Below, one piece after another: positions 38,853-47,435 of a stretch of DNA of 64,000 nt (positions are counted from its first letter, which is position 1; each line of letters opens with the position of its first letter). The notes under the pieces are model-generated. The model worked only from the letters and a program-made list of their open reading frames with translations. It had not been told where the DNA came from and did no database searches. The position numbers and the translations under genes are program-made. Source of the stretch: Gluconobacter cadivus (GTDB lineage: Bacteria; Pseudomonadota; Alphaproteobacteria; Acetobacterales; Acetobacteraceae); NCBI RefSeq assembly GCF_015244745.1, contig NZ_JABCQI010000006.1:124001-188000 (forward strand), in the 5' to 3' direction.

Positions 38853-40058
38853 TTATTCCCTATCAGGGAACGGGATTATTTCTCCTTTGGGCGACAGATC
38901 GGCTGCCGACGACCCCGTGCGAATTTTGAGAGAAACAACTTCTGCTGGCTCCCGATCAAACCAACCGCTCGGTAGACTGCACAAGCTCTCGACATCCGAC
39001 GCCGATATCGTGAACTCCGTTGCCAGAAGATCGGCCTTACCGCGAACTCCATGCTCGACAATCAGGTTAAGGCTGTCACGGAGCGCTTTCGGCGCCACAA
39101 TTGGCCAATTGTGGTCCAGTGGCTCCCCTTTCGACCAACCTTTGGCAGAGTAAAGTTTATAAAGTTGCCGAGTATATTCCTCGGGAATGATCTCAAGGTC
39201 ACTAAGGCGCTTGATCTGAGCCTTAATCGAGACACGCCACCGCTCTTTCAAATTGGTGAGCATCGCCAGTGAAGGGTATTTAACTTCGTGTGGATATGTC
39301 GTGGAAGGCATAAGAAGAGCGCTTGCCAAACGAAACGCCTGCCGTTCGATCATGCGAAGGTTATCTTGGAACTCCTCCTCCGGTACCTGGTGATGCAGTA
39401 CGACATGGGCAAGTTCGTGAGCAGCGTCCATCTGCCGACGAGGAAAGGACATTTTATCGGTTGCTAGGAGCACATGCGGGCGCCCGTCCACTGGAGACCA
39501 ACTGCAAAGACCGTCCAGTTTGGTCGTGCCCATCGGGATCGTCGCCACTACGATACCTATACGCTCCATGAGCACCACGACATCGCCACATGGACCTTCG
39601 CCCATGTTCCAGTGTTGGCGCAGCCGTAGCGCAATGTCTTCGATGTCTTCATCTCGAAGTTCGCCGTAGGTCGCCCCATCTAGAACATCGGGGATGTCGA
39701 TTTCCGGCAGGTCGACATAATGTCCTAGCACGAAGCTGACTTCCTGAAGCCAATGCATTTGCGCCTTTTGGTATGCCAGATCACGCACAAGCGTGCTGGC
39801 CAAAGAGCGCAGAAATGTTGGACGTTCGCTATGGTAGGGCGGCCGAAGAAAAAATTCAGGCCGAACGCCTAACTCACCAGCAACTCGGACGAGCGTGGAA
39901 TAATCGGGACTCTGGTCAGCCCCAAGATCTTCCCAACGCGATACTGAGGTAGGGCTGACACCAAGACGTCTTGCGAGCGCAGATTTGGTTGCAATCCGGC
40001 GAGCCTCGCGAGCTTCGGTCAGTCGGGCGGGTATAAATCCCGGAGTACCAATACGCAT
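38853..40058 (-). CDS. XRE HTH - ImmA/IrrE metalloprotease fusion
   Basis: 401 aa. The N-terminal HTH (about 10-70) contains K-S-A-L-A-R-R-L-G-V-S-P-T-S-V-S-R-W-E. A central peptidase_M78 (ImmA/IrrE) domain has zinc motif H-E-L-A-H (about 214) in Q-M-D-A-A-H-E-L-A-H-V-V. The C-terminal part is helical. Such fusions sense stress or phage signals and cleave partner repressors, or act in toxin-antitoxin-like defence. The codons are more AT-rich than neighbours, suggesting cargo. The gene at 40130-40831 on the same strand is its probable partner. Confidence 0.85.
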   Translation of the reverse strand: MRIGTPGFIPARLTEAREARRIATKSALARRLGVSPTSVSRWEDLGADQSPDYSTLVRVAGELGVRPEFFLRPPYHSERPTFLRSLASTLVRDLAYQKAQMHWLQEVSFVLGHYVDLPEIDIPDVLDGATYGELRDEDIEDIALRLRQHWNMGEGPCGDVVVLMERIGIVVATIPMGTTKLDGLCSWSPVDGRPHVLLATDKMSFPRRQMDAAHELAHVVLHHQVPEEEFQDNLRMIERQAFRLASALLMPSTTYPHEVKYPSLAMLTNLKERWRVSIKAQIKRLSDLEIIPEEYTRQLYKLYSAKGWSKGEPLDHNWPIVAPKALRDSLNLIVEHGVRGKADLLATEFTISASDVESLCSLPSGWFDREPAEVVSLKIRTGSSAADLSPKGEIIPFPDRE

Positions 40059-40129
40059 ATTTCGAATCCCATCGGCTCCGTACCCAATGGATACGGAGCA
40101 AGCATACCTTGTCTGAAACCGGGTTCCGG

Positions 40130-40831
40130 TTAGTCGGTGGTTCCCTCAGCGATATCGCTGTCGGGCTGTGTCTCGGGTGGGACGAATATCTTACGGGTTT
40201 GACGCAGCTTCACAATCTTCGCTTCACAATCCGGACCATCTGGTGTGACTGGATCGGAAGCGTAACCGCCCAGGAATTTCTCCAAGGATTCGTAGAAGAT
40301 AAAGTCTTTATAATCCGACCCGATTACCCCGATTGCGATTTCCTCGATCATCCCGGCGCGCTCGCGATCCCTCGCGGTCAAGAAGAGCGCGAAGATATCA
40401 GTTGGCCGCGGGCTTTTCTCATCAACGAGAAGGCTAGGCTGAAGATGGACGTTAAGCGTCACCCCGGCTGCTCTCGACATATTCTTGGCAGGAATCTTGC
40501 GCCGTTCCGGCATGGCGGCAAACCCGAGGATAACGCCAGATTCGCGACCGGCAAATCGTGCAAAGGGTTGGAACACCTTCAAGTCGGTACCGAGCATCAC
40601 GCCATCGATAAGCAGATGCCCGCCATGAAGCTGAACGACCTCTTCGTAGCCTTCTTCCTGTAGACGGAATCGAATTTGACCTTCCGCTTCCCGACTACGC
40701 TTTGGGTTAAGCGTCAACTCTTTGCGCACCACCTCGTGTGCCTTGAGTGCTTCTGCCCGCAGCCTGTCCTCCAGATCGAGCAAGAGGTGCTTGGGTAGAG
40801 CGTCAAGAATGGTGCGGCGAATATCGGTCAT
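40130..40831 (-). CDS. Unknown protein upstream of XRE-ImmA gene
   Basis: 233 aa, no membrane segments. The N-terminus is helical and charged (L-L-L-D-L-E-D-R-L-R-A-E-A-L-K-A-H-E-V-V-R-K-E). A beta-rich core contains L-L-I-D-G-V-M-L-G-T-D-L-K-V-F and V-T-L-N-V-H-L-Q-P, and the tail is acidic. It lies 71 nt upstream of the XRE-ImmA gene, so the two may form a defence or toxin-antitoxin-like unit. No family recognised. Confidence 0.6.
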   Translation of the reverse strand: MTDIRRTILDALPKHLLLDLEDRLRAEALKAHEVVRKELTLNPKRSREAEGQIRFRLQEEGYEEVVQLHGGHLLIDGVMLGTDLKVFQPFARFAGRESGVILGFAAMPERRKIPAKNMSRAAGVTLNVHLQPSLLVDEKSPRPTDIFALFLTARDRERAGMIEEIAIGVIGSDYKDFIFYESLEKFLGGYASDPVTPDGPDCEAKIVKLRQTRKIFVPPETQPDSDIAEGTTD

Positions 40832-41071
40832 AGGGTTTGTTTAGCGAATAAATGGATTTAATCTAACATTTTTCGCGTTTTGAATGAAGAATCTCTTGGA
40901 AATCGCGCTTGACAATAAGCAGCTCCCAGCGGGGGCGGGTTGAGCATAAGTGCATTGTCGTCTCCGCCTTCATTGCCAGTCGGAGGTGGGATGGAGCGAG
41001 TGAAATAGGAGGTCGGCAATGGTGGTGTCGGCGCTTCCGGTGCCAGAGGGCGGTAGCTCAGACTGCTATAT

Positions 41072-41734
41072 CTAAGCGCCGTCACCGTCTTGCAAGACAA
41101 GTCGTTCGGACGGGAACACTTGGGAAAAACGATCAAGCGACCGGCACCACGAGGCGGCCGCCGGCGAAAGCCACACCGTGATTTGCAGGATCGCGGAATG
41201 GTGTTTTTCTAGGTCCCAGAACAGGATCGGCTCATGATGAGCGATCCGGTTGCGGAGAAGGCGGATCGGGGTCAGGGGGACTGACAGGCTCTTGCGCGTG
41301 AGACCCTTACCATCCTCGCGTCTGGCAATACGGTGCAAATCCGTCTGCCACAAATTCTCGTAGGGCTTGCCAAGCATCGTGGTCCAGAAGCTCAGGGTGA
41401 GGGCCGCTACGACGCGGCCAGGCGTGGCCTCCTTGCGCTGCCGCGCCAAGTCCAAGAGCGCGGCCGTGACCTGCTCCCTTTGATAGGGGCCGATTAGGAG
41501 ATCTGGCTCCTCGAACCAACGGCACCCCTTGTGCTCCGCCAGCACGGCATGGACGCGATTACGCAACGCCACTTCAAGCACCTGAAGAGGGACGTAGAGC
41601 GCTTCGGATAGGCGCGTGTTAAGGGCGTAGAGGTCGAGCGCCCTCCGCCGATCGCCACCCGCCCAACTCAGGTAGCGGCTGAACCGCTCCAGCGAGAGGG
41701 CTTGTTCAAGTTCTTCGTCCACGATCATATACAC
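41072..41734 (-). CDS. Abi-like (AbiD/F, HEPN) abortive-infection protein
   Basis: 220 aa. It has the Abi_2 family layout: an N-terminal helical Y-L-S-W-A-G-G-D-R-R-R-A-L-D-L-Y-A-L-N, a middle W-T-T-M-L-G-K-P-Y-E-N-L, and the HEPN-type R-N-R-I-A-H-H-E-P-I motif at about 163-171 (R-x4-H, typical of HEPN ribonucleases). Such proteins halt growth upon phage infection. The gene is single and GC-rich, in the cargo block. The 41735-41853 gap to the next gene holds nothing recognised. Confidence 0.8.
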   Translation of the reverse strand: MYMIVDEELEQALSLERFSRYLSWAGGDRRRALDLYALNTRLSEALYVPLQVLEVALRNRVHAVLAEHKGCRWFEEPDLLIGPYQREQVTAALLDLARQRKEATPGRVVAALTLSFWTTMLGKPYENLWQTDLHRIARREDGKGLTRKSLSVPLTPIRLLRNRIAHHEPILFWDLEKHHSAILQITVWLSPAAASWCRSLDRFSQVFPSERLVLQDGDGA

Positions 41735-41853
41735 GCTCCCGAAGGCGTCCTCTGGCCTTGCCCTAGGACGTCAGTTGATCTATATCTTTCCGCGTAAGCC
41801 CCGGTCCCGTCTCTGTCAGCAATGACATGCGGCCGGGGCAACCTGTTTCTGGG

Positions 41854-42360
41854 CTAGGATTTTGTCCTGACTCGCCGTCGGAGCGGCGATAGCTGTGCGT
41901 CCGACCGGGCTTGGCGGAGCGCCTTTTTCGCGTCTTTTTCCCGCGCGAAGTCAGGCTCCAGGGAACGCACCTTCTCAATCAGCCCATCCAGATGATAGAT
42001 ATTGCTGTCATAGTCGCCCGCAGCGGTGCGCCGCATCTCGCGACGGATCAGCCCGGCTTTCTCCAACAGAGCGATGTTGTTCTGGATCGCCCTCACGGTT
42101 ACACCCATACGGTCCGCCATATCCTTCTTCGTGGGAAAGGGTGGGCGGCTCGCGTCGTACCAGTATTCCAGCAGCTGGATAATGATGTTGAATTGCATCG
42201 GGCTCAAGTTCATGCGCCCTTGGGAGCGAATGAGTATCGCAGGAACGCCGGCATAACCGTGGCTGACCACAGATTTGCCCCAAATCCCTTCCGTCGAGGA
42301 AAGCTTGCGCGTCGGTTTGGCACTCGGAAAATCAACGACGGTGTTAGTGGTCTCGCTCAT
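41854..42360 (-). CDS. Winged-helix (HTH_36-type) DNA-binding protein
   Basis: 168 aa. The middle carries a wHTH: L-S-P-M-Q-F-N-I-I-I-Q-L-L-E-Y-W, P-T-K-K-D-M-A-D-R-M-G-V-T-V-R-A-I-Q-N-N-I, then the wing G-L-I-R-R-E-M-R-R-T. The C-terminus is a charged helix. HTH_36 domains occur in plasmid and phage replication or regulatory proteins, and a link to plasmid maintenance is possible. AT-rich DNA and direct-repeat-like sequence lie upstream, but no clear iterons were seen. Confidence 0.75.
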   Translation of the reverse strand: MSETTNTVVDFPSAKPTRKLSSTEGIWGKSVVSHGYAGVPAILIRSQGRMNLSPMQFNIIIQLLEYWYDASRPPFPTKKDMADRMGVTVRAIQNNIALLEKAGLIRREMRRTAAGDYDSNIYHLDGLIEKVRSLEPDFAREKDAKKALRQARSDAQLSPLRRRVRTKS

Positions 42361-43058
42361 ATTACTTCTCCTGACGCCAACCTATGGATGGGACCGGACC
42401 AGCGCAACGCTCGCACAGAGTGGGGGTGGTGAAATCGAAGGGGCTACCCGATTAGGACTACTTGCGATGCTATCTCTGAACGCTGCTTAGGTAGCGCTAC
42501 TTATGTGGTTGTTTGGAGGGGAGAGGTGGCGCACTAAATACCTAACAGGTAGATGAAAATAATTCTCTACCATCGGAGGAATTTCGTTCTGAAAATCAAC
42601 CTTGAGTCGACAATCACTCCGGCTGATGAAGGAATACGTATGATCGACGCTCATGTTTTCCGCGGTAGGCGTTCGCCTTAGCCCGGGTCAGCTCCATGCT
42701 CGAACCCGTCATGGAGTAGACGCCGCGCGCTCCGCCGAAGCCGGGCCATGTCTCGACCACCTGGAAGCCGCTGCAATAATCGCTAACCGATCGACTGAGT
42801 AGCGGCGCGCAATTCGTCTCAAGCAACGTCAGGGCGGCCAACTCGACGATCACGCTGCTCCAAGTCAACACCTATATTTGAGGCGCTCTGGGATTTGCGA
42901 AGACGTCCGCTTTCAGAAGCATTCCATCCAAAACTCGATTGACCGGTTCCCCCCCCCCCGATCATGCCGGTCCGCGCTCCCTATCCGAGAGTGGATGTGC
43001 TGCTCTCGCCTACATGTCAGCCGTTAAGTTGCATAGCTAGCGTCATCCTTACCGGACA
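42361..43058. other. Gene-poor remnant region
   Basis: 698 bp with only a short minus-strand frame (42614-42871; 85 codons without RBS, including F-G-G-A-R-G-V-Y-S-M-T-G) that looks like a gene fragment. A C10 run lies near 42950. No inverted repeats or transposase remains were recognised. It probably marks an old insertion/deletion junction beside the TetR/SDR cargo. Confidence 0.4.
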
Positions 43059-43667
43059 TCAGTTCGAGGGAGCGGAAACATCGGGAACCGCCTTGAGCGC
43101 CTCGTCGACAACGACCTGAAGCTGTTCCTGACGAAAACCGTCACGCGCCTGAATAGCCATGCCCTGCATAACAGCCGTGACGTAAGACGACAGCCGTGTC
43201 GCGTGTTCTCGGCTGACCCATCGCTGCAATGTATCGGTCAAAAGCGCGCGAAACTGCGCGCGACGTTGCGCCAGATCGCGCGCCAGATCTTCATGGTCGG
43301 GATGACTCGCAATCATGCCGGTATTGAGCATACAGCCGACTTCACCCGCTGGATCCACCAGTCCGCGTGCCGTCCCTTCAAGGAGGAGGCGGACCGCCTC
43401 GCGTAGAGAGCATGCAGCTTCCATGAAGGACAAATCCGACGCACCACGCATATTTGCATACCGGTCCAAGGCCTCGCGATAAAGCGCTCCCTTGTTGCCG
43501 AACGCCGCATACAGGCTCGGTGCGCCGATGCCAAGTGCCGCCGTCAACTGCTGGAACGACACACCTTCATAACCGTATTTCCAGAACAAGCGCATGGCGG
43601 TTTCAAGTGCCGCATCGCGGTCAAAACTTCGGGGGCGCCCGCTGGGACGTTTTGACGCTATTTCCAT
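43059..43667 (-). CDS. TetR-family repressor
   Basis: 202 aa from ATG 43667. The N-terminal TetR HTH (about 10-60) has A-A-L-E-T-A-M-R-L-F-W-K-Y-G-Y-E-G-V-S and I-G-A-P-S-L-Y-A-A-F-G-N-K. The C-terminal ligand domain contains a Cys (G-C-M-L-N-T-G) typical of the subgroup that pairs with reductases. It diverges from the SDR gene, which it likely represses through repeated AACGATCATTA boxes between them. Confidence 0.9.
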   Translation of the reverse strand: MEIASKRPSGRPRSFDRDAALETAMRLFWKYGYEGVSFQQLTAALGIGAPSLYAAFGNKGALYREALDRYANMRGASDLSFMEAACSLREAVRLLLEGTARGLVDPAGEVGCMLNTGMIASHPDHEDLARDLAQRRAQFRALLTDTLQRWVSREHATRLSSYVTAVMQGMAIQARDGFRQEQLQVVVDEALKAVPDVSAPSN

Positions 43668-43728
43668 AACGATCATTAAACATCGTTTGACAGCAGGAAT
43701 CAACGAAGTCATTCTTAAACGATCATTA
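43668..43728. promoter_or_regulatory. Direct-repeat operator between tetR and SDR gene
   Basis: AACGATCATTA occurs at 43668-43678 and 43718-43728, exactly 50 bp apart, in the divergent promoter region. Each is partly palindromic (AATGATCGTT on the other strand). Likely TetR binding sites. Confidence 0.6.
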
Positions 43729-43747
43729 CAGAATGGAAGATCGATTG

Positions 43748-44542
43748 ATGTCATCCAGCAAACCGGTAGCTCTTATCACCGGCGCCTCCTCCGGTATCGG
43801 AGCCGTCTATGCCAATCGTCTCGCCGAACGCGGCTACGACCTTCTGCTGGTTGCGCGCCGCGTCGACCGACTGCATGCAATTTCAGAAAAACTCACAAGA
43901 CAGCATGGGGTCGAGATCCGGACCCTCAAAGCTGACCTCACAGTTGAAAATGATCTTGTTTCGCTCGAGGATCTTCTGCGGTCTGACGAACGGATTGCCT
44001 TGCTTGTGAATAATGCGGGAAATGGCAAGCTCAGCAACACGGTTGATATGTGCGATGTTGATGCGAATGCGACGCTCGCACTTAATATCGTCGCCCCGAC
44101 CCGGCTGGCTCGCGCGGTTCTTCCCGGCTTCGTCAAACGTAACACTGGCGCGATCATCAATATTGGTTCGGTGATGGCCTTCTGCGCGCTCCCGATCACG
44201 ACGCTTTATAGTGCGACCAAAAGTTACCTTCTGACGTTCACCCAAGGCCTGAAGACCGAGCTTGCCGAAACCGGCGTGCGCGTGCAGGCCGTACTTCCGG
44301 CCGGCACCGCAACCGAGTTTTACGACCACGCGGGAATCCCGCTTTCGGCCTTCGATCGGGCCGCAATCATGACGACCGAGAATCTGGTCGATGCCGCATT
44401 GGTCGGGTTCGATCAAGGTGAAGATGTAACACTGCCGTCGGTCCATGATGCGGGTTTGTGGTTGGCCTACGAAAACGCTCGCTCGACTTTGTTCGGTGCA
44501 ACTCAAACAGGGGTGCCTGCACCGCGCTATAAAAGGACCTGA
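43748..44542 (+). CDS. Short-chain dehydrogenase/reductase
   Basis: 264 aa from ATG 43748 (GGAAGA upstream); ATG 43733 is an alternative. It has the Rossmann motif T-G-A-S-S-G-I-G, then N-N-A-G-N-G, catalytic Ser in I-G-S-V-M-A-F and Y-S-A-T-K (Tyr-x3-Lys). A classical NAD(P)-dependent oxidoreductase, with substrate unknown. Divergent TetR control suggests induction by a small organic compound. It looks like chromosomal-type cargo. A hairpin at 44565-44599 follows. Confidence 0.92.
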   Translation: MSSSKPVALITGASSGIGAVYANRLAERGYDLLLVARRVDRLHAISEKLTRQHGVEIRTLKADLTVENDLVSLEDLLRSDERIALLVNNAGNGKLSNTVDMCDVDANATLALNIVAPTRLARAVLPGFVKRNTGAIINIGSVMAFCALPITTLYSATKSYLLTFTQGLKTELAETGVRVQAVLPAGTATEFYDHAGIPLSAFDRAAIMTTENLVDAALVGFDQGEDVTLPSVHDAGLWLAYENARSTLFGATQTGVPAPRYKRT

Positions 44543-44564
44543 AGAACGCTAGATTTGCGGGGAT

Positions 44565-44599
44565 GTCCGCTTCCCAGCGATCATGCTGGGATAGCGGAC
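44565..44599 (+). terminator. Long hairpin after the SDR gene
   Basis: GTCCGCT ... CCCAGC-GATCAT-GCTGGG ... AGCGGAC, with TTTCCGC following. Probably a terminator. The rest of 44600-44789 shows a tandem CGCAAAGT pair at about 44681-44696 and no gene on the plus strand. Confidence 0.6.
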
Positions 44600-44789
44600 T
44601 TTCCGCTTTCCCCCCTAATTAGGCGTTGGCATCGGCAGAGTGTGACAGGTGTTCTCGCGATGGGGTGCTAAATAGACAGACCGCAAAGTCGCAAAGTACG
44701 TTGCTAGAGTCCGGATATCGTTTGCTAGACCAGAGACATGCCATGCGCTTTACCAACCCCCATACTTTCGCCTGGAGGCGCGCCTTCGT

Positions 44790-45383
44790 ATGGTCCGCCT
44801 GAGACTTCGGCCGCGTGGCGGCCCCTCTCGCATCGAGCGTAGCGACAGCGCGCACGCAGCATGGAAGAGCCTTCAGGCGGAACTCAAGGGTGCCAAAGGC
44901 GAGGACAGGATCCGCACCCTCCTGAACGAACTGGGACGGCCCAGCCTCCATGACGTTCACCTTCCCAAGGCCTCTGGTGATGGCACGACCCAGATTGATC
45001 ATCTCGTCCTCTTGCCCCGTGGTCTCATGGTCATTGAGACCAAGCACTTCGCAGGCCGTTTGAGCGGGCATCCGAATGACGAATACTGGCGCCAACGTCT
45101 TGGGAAGGAGGAAGAAGGCCGGCTGATCTACAGCCCCGTCCGCCAGAACGCAGGCCATTGCGCGGCCGTCCGCGCCATCACCTCGCAGGCCTGTCTGGAT
45201 GTGGAGATCCTGAGCCGCGTAGTCCTCACCGGACGCGCCAGCGTCAGCCCGGCCCTAGAGTCCAGTGTCAGATCGCCGGACGCTCTGGCAAACGAACTGA
45301 GACAAAGTGGCGGAGAGGCTTCAGGAGTGATGATGGGCGTGTGGCAGAGGATTGTGCACGTCGCCCGTCATACAAGAAAATAG
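44790..45383 (+). CDS. NERD-domain (nuclease-related) protein
   Basis: 197 aa. NERD core: G-A-K-G-E-D-R-I-R-T-L-L-N-E-L, then D-G-T-T-Q-I-D-H-L-V-L-L-P-R-G-L-M-V-I-E-T-K (the D...E-x-K of PD-D/ExK-like nucleases), followed by the C-terminal helical part. NERD proteins are linked to DNA processing, and many occur in defence or mobile contexts. It is one of the few plus-strand genes in this part. No helicase partner is adjacent. RBS weak. Confidence 0.85.
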   Translation: MVRLRLRPRGGPSRIERSDSAHAAWKSLQAELKGAKGEDRIRTLLNELGRPSLHDVHLPKASGDGTTQIDHLVLLPRGLMVIETKHFAGRLSGHPNDEYWRQRLGKEEEGRLIYSPVRQNAGHCAAVRAITSQACLDVEILSRVVLTGRASVSPALESSVRSPDALANELRQSGGEASGVMMGVWQRIVHVARHTRK

Positions 45384-45395
45384 GCGCGCAGTGCC

Positions 45396-45761
45396 TTAGT
45401 CCGTGCCAATCCCAATCGCGGCGGCCGTATATCGGGTTGTCGTCAGGATCCGGACAACCGCCTCACCGCCAACATCAGAAAGATACAGCAGCCCGTCCTT
45501 CGGACAGCCCAGGGGGCGCCCATCCGGATCAAGCACCAGACGCAGGCTGGTGATCGGGCTGACTTCATAAACGTGATGCTCGTCCCAGGAGACGAACGCA
45601 TGCGTCCGTCCCTTTTCGACCATGGTATGCAGCGTTCCCGGGAGAATCCCTCGGGTTTTCTGCTTCAGACGCTCTGACATGAACTGACCAACAGCCTCTT
45701 TCTGCTGCTCGGTCAGGCTCTCATATGTGCAGGGGGCGGGATAGATCGGTTCACCAGTCAC
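45396..45761 (-). CDS. Hypothetical protein, third gene of a small operon
   Basis: 121 aa, soluble: Y-E-S-L-T-E-Q-Q-K-E-A-V-G-Q-F-M near the start and a beta-rich second half (H-A-F-V-S-W-D-E-H-H-V-Y-E-V). It lies 67 nt behind the acidic protein gene and faces the NERD gene. No family recognised. Confidence 0.55.
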   Translation of the reverse strand: MTGEPIYPAPCTYESLTEQQKEAVGQFMSERLKQKTRGILPGTLHTMVEKGRTHAFVSWDEHHVYEVSPITSLRLVLDPDGRPLGCPKDGLLYLSDVGGEAVVRILTTTRYTAAAIGIGTD

Positions 45762-45828
45762 GCGGCCAGTCCTTCCTTGCTGAGATGGATAAGGAAAGCG
45801 CCAAGGGTGCCTCCCTTATCGGGACAGG

Positions 45829-46224
45829 TCAGTGTTTTGCCGAGGCCTGGCGTTGTTCGTCAATAAAGTCCGTGACGTCTTTCAGGACGCCATCCGGAAT
45901 TTCCTCACCGTCATCAAGATCGACTTCCAGACCGTCGGCCGGTGCCTCCGTGCTGCCAGCCGACAGGCCCAGGCAGAGATCCGGATCTTCGGGATCGTAA
46001 TCGACCCGCACAGCCCATCCATCCGACAAGAAGACGAAATCGCTGAGCAGGCCGTCATCCTCAAGATCGTCGTCATCCTCAGCCTCATCGGCATCTGACG
46101 GCAGATCAGAGGCCTTGCAGACACCCGCATACAGGCCAGGAAACGCCGTGTTCAGCGCATCCACAACTTGCTGGGTCTGCGGACGAAAAGGTCCGGTCTT
46201 TGAGACCGGCATGACATCACTCAT
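45829..46224 (-). CDS. Acidic hypothetical protein
   Basis: 131 aa, strongly acidic (D-E-A-E-D-D-D-D-L-E-D-D and D-L-D-D-G-E-E). The charge pattern could mimic DNA, a property of some anti-restriction proteins, but this is speculation. Its ATG overlaps the upstream stop by one base (TGATG), so it is coupled to the exported protein gene. Confidence 0.6.
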   Translation of the reverse strand: MSDVMPVSKTGPFRPQTQQVVDALNTAFPGLYAGVCKASDLPSDADEAEDDDDLEDDGLLSDFVFLSDGWAVRVDYDPEDPDLCLGLSAGSTEAPADGLEVDLDDGEEIPDGVLKDVTDFIDEQRQASAKH

Positions 46225-46595
46225 CAGTTCAGCTTCCAGCAGGTGGAGGTCACATGCTGACTGAAGGTCAGGCGTGTGTTGCCATTGTGATCACCGATCA
46301 ACTCGCACCGTACCCATTTTGACGGGCAGGTCCGGTCCACGAATTTTTCAAGGGTCAGGATGTTGCCTTCTTCACCAGCCGACGTGCGAATGGAATAGCC
46401 GGCATCGAGCAGCGCCTGAAGGTTTTCGGGAATGGCTGCGAAGGGCGTAGGCACGGAGGCCGCATGGCCTTTGGCCGTCGGTGTCGGGGATGCAAACCCC
46501 ATACTCCCAAGAGCCGGATCGAGGGCCATGGCGGGCGAAAGGGCAGCGGCCGTAAGGCCTGCTGCCAGGGCAAGAGAAGAAAGAAGGCGGGTCAC
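46224..46595 (-). CDS. Exported small protein under the transfer motif
   Basis: 123 aa starting at GTG 46595 (AAGGA about 7 nt upstream) with a signal peptide (M-T-R-L-L-S-S-L-A-L-A-A-G-L, cut after A-M-A-L). The mature part has three Cys near the C-terminus (R-T-C-P, V-R-C-E-L, S-T-C-W). The AGTCGCAG motif 48 nt upstream places it in the transfer set despite its distance from the tra operons. Possibly a periplasmic transfer or entry-exclusion component; no family recognised. Confidence 0.65.
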   Translation of the reverse strand: MTRLLSSLALAAGLTAAALSPAMALDPALGSMGFASPTPTAKGHAASVPTPFAAIPENLQALLDAGYSIRTSAGEEGNILTLEKFVDRTCPSKWVRCELIGDHNGNTRLTFSQHVTSTCWKLN

Positions 46596-46631
46596 GGTCT
46601 GTCCTTGCGGTTCACTGGATCTGAAAAGATC

Positions 46632-46646
46632 GCTTCTGCGACTTCC
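46632..46646 (-). promoter_or_regulatory. AGTCGCAG motif ahead of the exported-protein operon
   Basis: Minus-strand GGAAGTCGCAGAAGC, AGTC at 46643, 48 nt from the GTG start at 46595. It lies in the gap after the mucR-like gene. Confidence 0.55.
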
Positions 46647-46655
46647 CGAAGAGAC

Positions 46656-47153
46656 TCACCCCTTTGCAGGGCGTCCGCGACGCTTCTGTGGGATTTTCCG
46701 CACGAGCACCTCAGGCTCGGCCTCTTCGGGCTCAGGTGCAGGCTGGCTCCGACCACCCTTCGCGGTCCCAAGACCGATCTGATGCGCCAGTTCGGTCCGA
46801 TGCCGTGAATATCCTGGCGCCGTCATGGGATAGTTGGACGGCAGTCCCCATTTTGAGCGGTACTCATCCGGGGTGAGATTATAGACGCTCTTGAGATGGC
46901 GCTTGAGCATCTTCAGCTTCTTTCCGTCTTCGAGACAAATGATGTAGTCCTCGAACACGGACCGCTTCGGATGGACGGCCGGGACCAGCTCAACTGGCTC
47001 TGGCTCCGGCGGCTGGCCGGCCGACGCAAGGGCTGTATGAACACTGCGGATCAAATCAGAAATCTGCTCTACGGGAAGTTCATGGGCACTCACATAGCTT
47101 TCCACAATATTGGCTGTCAGACGCCGAAAATCTGTCTCACTATTTGAGGTCAT
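46656..47153 (-). CDS. MucR/Ros-family zinc-finger regulator
   Basis: 165 aa from ATG 47153 (M-T-S-N-S-E-T-D-F-R). It has the typical Ros/MucR core: S-V-F-E-D-Y-I-I-C-L-E-D-G-K-K-L-K, K-R-H-L-K, L-T-P-D-E-Y-R-S-K-W-G-L, and Y-P-M-T-A-P-G-Y. Cys, Asp and His residues form the prokaryotic zinc site. MucR proteins are alphaproteobacterial H-NS-like silencers binding AT-rich DNA, so it may silence plasmid or host genes. The C-terminal tail ends in an A/T-hook-like R-R-G-R-P-A-K-G, which is unusual and supports AT-rich DNA binding. Confidence 0.92.
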   Translation of the reverse strand: MTSNSETDFRRLTANIVESYVSAHELPVEQISDLIRSVHTALASAGQPPEPEPVELVPAVHPKRSVFEDYIICLEDGKKLKMLKRHLKSVYNLTPDEYRSKWGLPSNYPMTAPGYSRHRTELAHQIGLGTAKGGRSQPAPEPEEAEPEVLVRKIPQKRRGRPAKG

Positions 47154-47219
47154 TGCAAATTCCCTTTTCAAATTTCGACTGTGCAAGATGGCACTCTATA
47201 CAAAAGATAGCCTGACAAG

Positions 47220-47432
47220 TCACTGAGGCCGCGTGGTTCGCGGCATGGGAGCGGGCGCAACACCTCGTCCCAGATGACGATGTTCGGAACAAGAGTGTGT
47301 ATCGCCCTTTGTTCCGGTGTACCCGAAAGCTGCGCCCTTCCCGCAAACCTCGCAGTCATAAAGCCAGCCAGACTTCGTCCTGGGCCGCTGAGAGGTGTAA
47401 GGCCTGTCGTCAGGACTGTGATGATCGGACAT
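47220..47432 (-). CDS. Small Cys-rich (zinc-ribbon-like) protein
   Basis: 70 aa. C-E-V-C-G-K and a later C-S-E-H form a CxxC...CxxH zinc-binding layout. It begins 3 nt after the UvrD-like stop on the same strand, so it is co-transcribed. The N-terminus is polar (M-S-D-H-H-S-P-D-D-R). Role unknown; perhaps a nucleic-acid-binding helper of the helicase/primase operon. Confidence 0.6.
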   Translation of the reverse strand: MSDHHSPDDRPYTSQRPRTKSGWLYDCEVCGKGAAFGYTGTKGDTHSCSEHRHLGRGVAPAPMPRTTRPQ

Positions 47433-47435
47433 CCC

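Noticed and set aside
42614-42871. 85-codon minus-strand frame as a gene
   Set aside because: No RBS, non-ATG start, and it sits in a region that looks decayed; mentioned only as a possible fragment.
44681-44696. Additional AGTCGCA match (CGCAAAGT twice in tandem)
   Set aside because: It lacks the CAGAT continuation, is about 100 nt from the NERD gene and looks like a simple tandem octamer, so I did not count it in the motif family.
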